Part shown: positions 56,356 through 64,000 of the stretch, in pieces
Numbering within the stretch: the stretch's first letter is position 1
Layout: each line of letters opens with the position of its first letter
NCBI GenBank assembly: GCA_022385805.1
Contig: MU277676.1
Location: 508,890 to 572,889 of the forward strand
Origin: Pilatotrama ljubarskyi
Lineage: Eukaryota; Basidiomycota; Agaricomycetes; Polyporales; Polyporaceae
Direction: 5' to 3'
Length of the DNA: 64,000 bases
The notes under the pieces: model-generated
The model's database searches: none
Seen by the model: only the letters and a program-made list of their open reading frames with translations
Told to the model about the DNA's origin: nothing
Position numbers and translations under genes: made by a program

Positions 56356-56615
56356 TGTTAGATCCTGGATGCCTGTCAGACGAAGCTCAAATGGATGTGA
56401 ACCAACTGTATATATGTACCTGGATGCCTGTCAGACGAAGCTACCGAGGTACATGAGTATGGACGAGGATGAGGGGAACGCGGGGGGGAGGAGACATACC
56501 TCAGATGGATGTGAACCAACTGAGGTATGCGGAAGGAGAGAGGGGAGCTATATATATGGGTGTCTATGCCCTCGTGCGTTGTACCGAGTAGTACCCGAGA
56601 TAACGGACTCGAACA
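56356..56615 (-). repeat. 5' LTR of the copia element (260 bp, complete)
   Basis: Minus strand: TGTTCGAG start, TATATATA box (about 56548-56557), start region CCTCAG about 29 bases later, tandem leader repeat, and GATCTAACA end. Confidence 0.92.
56365..56519 (-). repeat. Tandem unspliced/spliced leader in the copia LTR
   Basis: Minus strand: exon A TTGGTTCACATCCATCTGAG (56519-56500), 59-nt intron GTATGT...CGGTAG (56499-56441), 21-nt exon B (56440-56420), 14-base spacer GTACATATATACAG (56419-56406), exon A with one change (56405-56386) fused to exon B (56385-56365), then the LTR end. Confidence 0.93.
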
Positions 56616-56620
56616 CTCTG
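56616..56620. repeat. Target-site duplication (CTCTG), 5' side of copia
   Basis: Matches 48365-48369. Confidence 0.9.
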
Positions 56621-56838
56621 TAGTACATAAACATGCAAGCCACTATTATCATACATAACAACTTGTCTGAGATCCGTAAGTCCTCGTGTCTATGCCAATC
56701 TCCACCTCCAGCGCTGCGGCCCTAGTCTTACAAAGCGACAACTACATGATAATCTCCAAGCAGTGAGAAACAATTGCAACAGAAAGATCTAACAGTCGGT
56801 CAGAACGCAATTGCGTATGTATCACAAAAGTGTGCTTA

Positions 56839-58354
56839 CTATGATCCCGAGTTGCCGGGCTTTGACTTGGACCCTGTAATTCTTTCGCTTTGATGAAACT
56901 TTTGAGTACCTTCCCCCTCTTTATCTCTTGAAGCCTCGCTGTGCCCGCCAACTTCTCCTCGTCCTCTGCCTCTGCCTCTTTCTACCCCCGTCCCTTTCCC
57001 TTTCCCTTTATTACCGCCGCTAGGGCCCGGGGCTCCGAGTCCGCCGCTTCCCTGGCCTCGCTTTCTGCCATCATCCTCGTCCTCTGGGTAGTTAGAACTG
57101 TGTTCGGGTTCCGCCAAAGAGTTGGCCAGGTCGTTGTCACTGGTGCCAATAGTTTCTTTGACCCTGTCATGCTTGGCATCGCTGGAACCCGGGTTCTGCT
57201 TTGGCTGCTTGAGCACCGCTTGCCCCACCTCGTAGAGTTCGCGTAGTAGGTCCCGATATTCGTTCAGCGGGCTTTTCAGTCCAGTATGGGTTACATGCGC
57301 TGCATCTATGTAGCAATACTCTGGGGGTGGGTAGCCATGCTGGCCGCATACATGGTAGGCCTTCTGCATCATGCCGTATGGCTGTATCGGAGGAGCTCTG
57401 CTGAAATCCAGCAGAATGCGAAGATAGCCGTCTTCGATGCGGAAATCATACTCTATGTCCTTGCGTTTCTTGAGTCTAACGTTCGGGATAGCTTGATATG
57501 TGATTTTCTGGGGGAACCAGTGTGGTTCATCCTCGAGGAGACGCTCCCATTGTTCGGTGCATGGACCAATCGCCCTGGCTTCGCTTTTCTTGATGCAACT
57601 TCCAGAGAGCACTACGGGGAGATACTCCCACCTCTGGCTAGTATTCTACAACTGTGGTTAAGTATCATATTTCTAGAAGCCTTAAACTGACACATTCTCA
57701 CCTCAGGCTTGAGTTCATGAGCTTTTCCGTTCCTCAATGCCTCGATATACTTTCTTATATCTTTCTTCTCTGGTACTATCATGATGCAGTTGTCATCATA
57801 GAGGGTATGATGGTATGTGCATACTGTCAGGATTATATGAGTAGACATAGCTGATAGGGACAAGCCTGAAACAAATGACATGGGCCGCGCACTGGCACTG
57901 ACACGACCCCGGGCATTTGTCCGGTGATGAGGTCGCCTTATTGAGATATACCGCATACAAGGCGGTTAAAATGGCATGAAGAATGCAGAGGACGTACAAA
58001 GCATGAAGTTATTCACTGAAAGCTTTCCCCAAGTATTGTCAACAGCACCAGTTTGCCAGAGCCATTTCAACTGTCCAGGCTCAATAATCAGTTTTTGTAG
58101 TCATCATCGTCATTTGTGTTCATGTATACTTCATGTGTTTCTTTGATGGTTTTTGAGACAATGTGGGCGCATTGTATTGCATCTAAACCCTTCTTGCCAC
58201 GCTTGTAGTGAGCCTTGCAAAGGCGACAACACCCGGAGCCACTGGCTTCAATGAGTTTCGTACGGAATCTATCTGTCGTCGTCTTTGAGGTGTCTTGATA
58301 AATAAGTACCGGCAGCTCAGATACTGCGGGTTTGATATCGGAAGTAGTAGCCAT
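56839..58354 (-). CDS. HNH_2-type nuclease-like protein B3
   Basis: Exons 58354-58130, 58070-57998, 57823-57702 and 57645-56839 (phases 0,1,0) encode 408 residues. The HNH core is complete: SGCCRLCKAHYKRGKKG (CxxC), AIQCAHIVSK (first catalytic His), then VNNFMLLCTYHHTLYDDNCIMIVP across exons 2/3 with Asn, His-His and Asp. This is the best catalytic candidate of the local family. The C-terminal exon shares PLNEYRDLLRELYEVG with B1/B2 and adds a basic Gly/Arg/Lys-rich tail (GKGKGTGVERGRGRGRG) suited to nucleic-acid binding. No targeting signal is seen. Opposite strand to the other intact copies and immediately beyond the 5' LTR of copia. Confidence 0.78.
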
Positions 58355-59261
58355 AGATTCGCTGGTCTTGATCTGTTTGATGAGACTCGAATGAAGTTGA
58401 AGTCGAATCTACAACGGGCATGGGTTAAAGGATATCGGAACGGGTTAAGAAAAGACTCGGAGGGACATACCCTGCAGGAAAGTGACACTCGAGAGGGTTG
58501 GATGTGACCGGTCAGTGATCCAGAGTAGAGGCCATATATACGGCCCCGATCTGTTCAATCCACGGCGGTGCTGTATGAACCAGTGCCAGTGCATTCTGGC
58601 TAGCTGAAACACATAACTTGAAGAGTAGTATTGGTTTTGGTCGCATCACAGTGGGCATATGCAGAACATCTCGTCTCGCTCTGAAACTGAGCCTATAATA
58701 GAGATGCCATTCATCTGTAGGATGGGAAGAATTAATGCAGTGCTCATGGAGCAGCGCGCGCGCCGGCCGTTGACAGAAATGTGGCACCCACTCCCACGTT
58801 CAAGGCACCGTGGTATGTGCACACAAGGACACTGTGTCTGAACATCTACTAGATTGAATCTTGCCCTGACTCACATTCAGATATTCAGGCAAACAAAACT
58901 GTACAGATCCGCCGAGGAGCCCGTGATCATTTCATCTGGGCGCACGCAGTAAGCACTGAGCAACTACATGAGGTCGTGTATAGCCACTGGCAGCGGTCGT
59001 TTCAACCCCAGTTCATCAACTCCACCGAGCGATCGATACACGGTGCTCACAGCTGTATGTCCGGCGAGTCCCATTTACGGTTTTGTGGCTGACATCGGTG
59101 TATGACCACCGCCACCGGACTCATGGCCAGCAGCGGCAAGACGTTTACGGCCAGATATTGACGCCTTACTTGATAGAAATAGCGGGACCGCAATCACGTA
59201 GTGATCATATCACACGCTCGCATCCTCCTCGACTCGAACCTCCGCCACCTAGCCTCAAATT
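58355..59261. other. Divergent spacer between B3 and B2
   Basis: About 900 bases between the B3 and B2 start codons; no other gene. It must contain both promoters. A minus-strand TATATATGG at about 58533-58541 could serve B3. Confidence 0.45.
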
Positions 59262-60488
59262 ATGGCCTCTTCCCATCCTCAGACGACCTTGATGTATCAC
59301 GAATACTCAATGAGCATACAGCTCTCGGAATCCACCGACGACTCTATGCTTCCAGTGGCCAACAAGACCTCGGTGCAGCTTTACAAGGGCTTGTGTCCCT
59401 TTTGCCTTCCACAAGTCCGCCCGCCAGAGCCACCATCGTATGGATTCGAATCGGGAGCACTGCTCAAATATCAGATTATACATCCTTCTCCTAGGGGTCG
59501 GGCCGAGGTAGCTATCCTGACTGCTCTACATGTCAAAACCATCACCTCATTCGGGCACCATTTAGCTAGCTTGGCTTGATGCAACAAGCCTCGCTCCTTC
59601 TAGTACCTTTTCAGAGGATAGTCCGCATAACATCATTCCCGGTAAGCGTACTCACTGCCGTACTGCCGCCGTAATACTCACAATATATTGTGCAGTGTGT
59701 GATACGCACGGTGCAATGCTATCTCGGGAGGAAATCGTCCTTTGCCATCCCCTGCAGGACCTCCAAGAACTCGTCCGCTGGGAGAAGAAAGACTGGCATC
59801 AACGCCTGGAAAGTGATGTGCACCGCGCCCGAACCGTGCCTCCCGTGAATGTGAGTAACGGCAGTACATTCACGCTGAAGTAGACTCCTTGCTGACAACG
59901 TATCTTCTGGCCGCCGGACAGGCACTGAGTGGACGCCTCAGCTGCATCTATACTCACAACACCGCAACGTCGAGCGGCGAAGGGTTCCTCGGCCACTTTG
60001 TGATAGGCTGCACAGATCTCGCCTACTCTCCGCCCGACGGGATCGCGACGTTCCCGCAACAACTGCAGTACCTACCTATGTACTTCACCAAGGAGCGAAA
60101 GCGCAGAGTCGCGGTGAGATGTTCCGGATCCGTCACACTCGCGGATGTCCTTCTTGCCAAGGAGCGTGGGGAGCGCCCTCCGATCTTCGAGCTCCTGTTC
60201 AAGTTCAACTCGCGGTGTACGCAGCGCGTGAACCCGTTCGCTACGCTCGTTCGCGCGCTGACAGCGCTGGGAGACGCGTTCATGCCGCCTGCCTTGTTCT
60301 ACGCGGAGGAGGTGACCGAGGGAGAGGAGAAGAAGATTGTCTCGCTGCCGGTCGAGAACCCGACTACATCCTACAGAAAGCTCTTGCGCGAGCTGCGGGA
60401 CCTGTACTCGAGGACGGACACGGATTTGGAAGCGCAGCGTAGCAGGATGTTGGCAGGCAACACGGAGTTCCACCCGGCTGAGGTCTGA
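59262..60488 (+). CDS. HNH-like protein B2 (degenerate catalytic residues)
   Basis: Exons 59262-59507, 59566-59641, 59696-59850 and 59922-60488 (phases 0,1,0) give 347 residues. It aligns with B1 throughout: YKGLCPFCLP, LAWLDATSLAPS, HNIIPVCDTHGAMLSREEIVLCHP, WEKKDWHQRLESDVHRARTVPPVN, NPFATLVRALTALGDAF and TSYRKLLRELRDLYSRTDTDLEAQ. As in B1 the first catalytic His is replaced (LKYQIIHP). Exon 3 is 155 nt in both. The longer C-terminus adds RSRMLAGNTEFHPAEV. Before the copia insertion this gene would have followed A2, mirroring the A1-B1 pair. Confidence 0.7.
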
Positions 60489-62452
60489 GAGGAACCAGAT
60501 CCAAGCAAGTTTCGTGTCGTTTATCCGTGCTGCCCCTGGGATTCGTGCCCATTGACATCTCCCCTAGTCGTTTCCCAAAGTAGCATGGCGTCCGCCGCGC
60601 GTCACTGCGCAAGCTGTTATGCTTGGGTACGATGTTGTAATATATCGAGCTTTCGCTCGTACCGTGTCCAGAGTGTATCGTGTCTGATTCATGTCGTATC
60701 GTGTCCTGAATCGAGCTGCTGAATCCCCCGTCCTGACCTATGCCAGAGCAACGAGGACTGCGTGCTGCGCTGCATCCTGTCTCGGGTCCGGAAGCTCTCT
60801 TCCCGAGGCGTACAGATAGACTCGTATGAGCCCGACAAGCCGACTCCAATCCCACGAACTCACCGCAATAGCGCCGTCGGAATGTAGCGTCCGCCCATCT
60901 TCCGAGTGGCATTGGTAGTACTTACCTGAACACACCGCACCCAGAGAGCGTCCGAGAACGCTTCGCAGAAATACTCTCAGAGTACTGCGCGAAGCTATGA
61001 TAACGTCTTACCACTGCCCGGCCCATCCCTGCCAACGCAACACTACAATCCCGTTATACATGCTCTCACTAGTGAGCGATGGCTTATACGAGGCTCCCCA
61101 TCGATGTGCTCCAGCTGTAGGGGCACCAGGGACTGCGACCACATCGACCGCCCCCAACACGCACCCCATCCACACCACCTTCACGCTGCACAGAAGCTAG
61201 TGCGTACATGAGCGGGCGAGGGAGCTCGTCGAATGCGAGATCAACCCGCATGCTGACGGCGACCGCGCGCCACGCCAGATGCGCACAGCGGAGCGCAAGG
61301 TGGGCGAGGTCTGCGAGCGCCGCCCAAGTCGCACACGTAGGGCGCAGGTGGGCGGTACTCGTCTTTGTCCGAGAAGTATAGGTGTTGAGCATGATGATGC
61401 GGTTTTCATGAGCCCAGATGTCAGACACCCACTGCCAGTGGGTTCGTGATGCAGCTGGAGGGAAGGCAGACTGGACAGCAGCGCACAGAGTCGATAGATG
61501 GCGGTATCCTGACGAGGACGTCTAGATCTGCGCCGGAATACAGAGGATGCCGTTTGAAGACCGAGAGAATGATGGAGAGGATAGACTAGGAGCGCAGATC
61601 ATAAAGTGCCCTTCCCTGTACAGTTGCTGGGGAGTTGATCTAGAGTATCCCGGACGCGGGATTGTCTTTCAGCACATCGTTCGAAATGCGCCCTGGAGAC
61701 CAAGGCCGGACGTACCAAAGCCTCGATAGAAAACGAGCGGAGTGTGCACAAGGACGAAATACGATGTGAGGGCCCGTCTTGAGCCCGTGCCACACCTATA
61801 AAACTGCATGCGCAACTGTGTCGCTTGAGCCGAAAGGGAGGTTATACCAAAACCTTACGCGCCGAGCCCACACGCATACACAGCGACGTCGCAAGAACGA
61901 TGTTGTGTGGCTCGGCTCGGGTAGATTGCTGTACGGAGATGACTTACGAAGATTTGCTATCATACATACCACTGGTGCGTGCTAGATCCAGGTTCGACGT
62001 CGTGTCATGCAAATCCCACTAGCTGTAGACGTATTCCCGGCGTAGAAATTCCATAGCTAGTCCCGGTGGCAGAGCGCACCACGCATCGATGAGATTTCCC
62101 GTAGCCAAGGAAGACACCGAGACCAGGAGCAAGTCTTTGATGCGCTGTAGGCGTCGGGCTGCACATGAGAGGAAGAGGAAGAGAGAATCCGGGCTCGGCT
62201 GCTCGTCGCAGCTCCTGATTGGGCTCGGCTGTGTGCAGCCAATCGCGAGCGAGCGCTTCGTGAAGCCTTCGCCCAGTCGAAGCGCCGCCCAGCCATCGAG
62301 TCTTCGACCGCGACTCCAACACCGCAGACAGGCTCCTCAATATTCTGCTATCGCCCCAGGCCTACTTCACCTTCTCGACGAGCAGTATTCAAATCAGCAC
62401 GTAGATACTTCTTCTCGAGGACTATTACACTCGTTCTACGGCAAGTCGTCCA
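60489..62452. other. No supported gene; B2 3' flank duplicated from or to B1
   Basis: 60.5-60.7 kb is homologous to the B1 3' flank. Beyond this, short ORFs on both strands are unrecognised; minus-strand frames at 61.1-62.3 kb may be more decay of A-like sequence. Confidence 0.4.
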
Positions 62453-63066
62453 TCACAGCCTCCTCCAGCTCCCAAACATTCGGCGACCAGAACGGCACAG
62501 ACGTCCACCGGCATTCCACTCAGCGCGGATGTGCAGGCACTCCTCCTCGATGGCGACGAGCGTTACAGCGGGTGGCGGAGTGTACGCTGCACTAATGGTA
62601 CGTAGCGCGGTCGTGAAGACAATGAAGGGGTGAGGCTCAGCACGCACTTCCCAGTTGCGAAGCACCCGCGCAGCGCCTGTGGCGAACGGTAGCATGTCTT
62701 CTAGCAGGAATATCTGTAGGTCGAATAGACGTGTTTTGGCCTGCACAGGGAGATACAAATGTGTCATATCTCGAGGTGAGCAACCTTCCAGCAGTACAGT
62801 GAATTCTCGCTGAGAGGAGACTTTCCAGAGCGAAGTCTCTTGCGGATCTGCGCATAGCGCTCTCCTTGCGTGCTACGACGGACGCGCCCTCGCACGCGCT
62901 TTCCTGGGGGTCCGGCCATAACACGGAGCACGAAGGCCCCTCTTACACGTCCAGTCAGTATCAACCTGATACGAGACCCAGTGAGGTCGAACCTGGCGCA
63001 TACGGGAGGCGGGTCTGTGTCGATGAAGGACGTGCGGATATACCTAATGGCCAGGTTCTCCGGCAC
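62453..63066 (-). pseudogene. Eroded HNH-like A3 copy
   Basis: The minus-strand frame 62736-62453 reads RLFDLQIFLLEDM...ARVLRNWEVRAEPHPFIVFTTALRTISAAYTPPP...AIEEECLHIRAEW, clearly the C-terminal domain of A1/A2. An acceptor (CCCTGTGCAG) begins it, as in A1/A2. Upstream frames to about 63066 are not recognisably the HNH core: the CxxC and the CxxH block are not found. It is probably a dead or strongly diverged copy in inverted orientation. Confidence 0.6.
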
Positions 63067-64000
63067 GGGGCCCAGAGTGCCGGGCGACGCGTGCGTACAC
63101 GTTTCCGCGCGGAAGCGGGCTTCGCGGAGCCAGCGCCAGACTTCCGCATCGTAGGCGTCCGCACGACCATAACTCCGGTAGAAAGATCGAGTTCCCCGTG
63201 GGTGGACTCTGATAGGTTTGATAGGTACGTACTTGCGGGCTTAGTTGACTCCGTATGAACGGAGCGCATATGTGCTTATGGTGCTATGGGCATTCTTGAG
63301 GGTGTCGTATAGCAGACGATGTCCTGTCACCAAAGGTCTGCTGGGTTGGAAGGTCAATCGCGTAGTCAAGAATCTTGCGATGCGGAAGGTGCGCATCGCC
63401 TTGTGAGCTGCTCCCCATCGGAACACGTGCGGTGGCTGGCATGGCACGAGGCGTAGGCCCTCTGTCGACGAGCATACGGACTTATAGCTATATGACAGCC
63501 TGCCCGCTTGTACCGGTGATTCCGTCCTCGCGCCGTGACATCGCGCGCTCTTGTAATTCGGCTCTCACTCGACCATTGAAGCTTGAAGACACACGGTGAC
63601 CTGAATACGTTATAGCAGGGCACGGGACACGGAGTCGGCTGTCCACCTGAGGGGCGTAAAGGATGCAAAGATTCCCCATCGTGGCCTCGACTTTGAAGCA
63701 TAATTCCGCCGCATCACCTATCAGTTCACGCCGCTGCCTAGTACGCCCCTTTGGCCCCGACGTCAACTGCCAGTGCGGTTCAGGTGCAATCCAGACCTAA
63801 CGAGTAAGTTTGTCAGACTCCGTCTCTCGCTGGACCATTGTATTGGCACTGACTCTGGATGCTCAGGCCGTCCTGTGCATACCGGTCTACTACATCAGTA
63901 CTTTTGCAAATCTCTGAGCGTCTGGCACGTCTGAGCTTTTCTCACTCAGACCCTTCAGACCTGTCTGCCCTGCTTCTGCTGCTTCCCAGGAGCCTTTCAT
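63067..64000. other. No gene seen to the window end
   Basis: Short ORFs only; a gene continuing past the window edge cannot be excluded. Confidence 0.35.

Larger units (their letters stand above)
48370..56615 (-). mobile_element. Ty1/copia LTR retrotransposon, degenerate, with three nested solo LTRs
   Basis: Two LTRs (TG...CA ends) are flanked by perfect CTCTG duplications. Reading the minus strand: 5' LTR, primer site, gag, protease, integrase, reverse transcriptase, RNase H, polypurine tract, 3' LTR; integrase before RT defines copia. Total span is 8246 bases. Removing the three nested LTRs (913, 753, 556) leaves about 6.0 kb, a normal length. The coding part has a frame change near 52.2 kb, an in-frame TGA near 51.65 kb and a damaged RT active site, so it cannot move on its own. 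Confidence 0.92.

Overview
The window is fungal nuclear DNA, almost certainly from an Agaricomycete (mushroom-forming basidiomycete; a polypore-like wood decayer is a reasonable guess). The evidence is GC-rich coding sequence, dense spliceosomal introns of about 45-65 nt with GTRNGT donors, very small exons, F-box/LRR genes, a Tad-like LINE end, and a Ty1/copia element. No tRNA, rRNA or CRISPR array was seen. Exon borders were read by eye from splice signals and reading-frame continuity; no search was run.

Layout. 1-846: 3' end of a dead LINE. 1.3-22 kb: genes all on the minus strand: a giant Sec7/PH protein, the MIA40 import oxidoreductase, a metallo-beta-lactamase-fold enzyme, a secreted double-psi beta-barrel protein, a Ser/Ala-rich type I membrane protein, a P5B (Ypk9/ATP13A2-type) ATPase and a broken F-box gene. 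23-33 kb: a secreted type-B carboxylesterase (+), the BOS1 SNARE (-) divergent from a lysine methyltransferase (+), RRP17 (-) and two minus-strand genes of unknown function. 33-37 kb: gene-poor, with a foldback element carrying 145-bp perfect inverted arms. 37-41 kb: an F-box/LRR gene and DNA primase PRI1 (+).

42-63 kb is the accessory part. Five apparently intact genes plus one eroded copy encode HNH-like proteins of two subtypes (called A and B here). All five share intron phases 0, 1, 0 at matching places. The order is A1-B1, a PRI1 fragment, A2, then a copia element, B3 (minus), B2 and A3 (eroded, minus). The PRI1 fragment plus A plus B marks a segmental duplication later split by mobile DNA.

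The copia element (48370-56615, minus strand) has 5-bp target duplications (CTCTG) and a primer site matching the anticodon arm of initiator tRNA-Met. Three solo LTRs are nested in it. The most unusual signal is in the LTRs. Three different sequences (the copia LTR, one nested solo LTR, and a locus at 47.2 kb) share the order exon A, GT...AG intron, exon B, short GTAC...AG spacer, exon A, exon B. An unspliced leader is thus followed in tandem by its own precisely spliced copy. A fourth LTR has a partial version.
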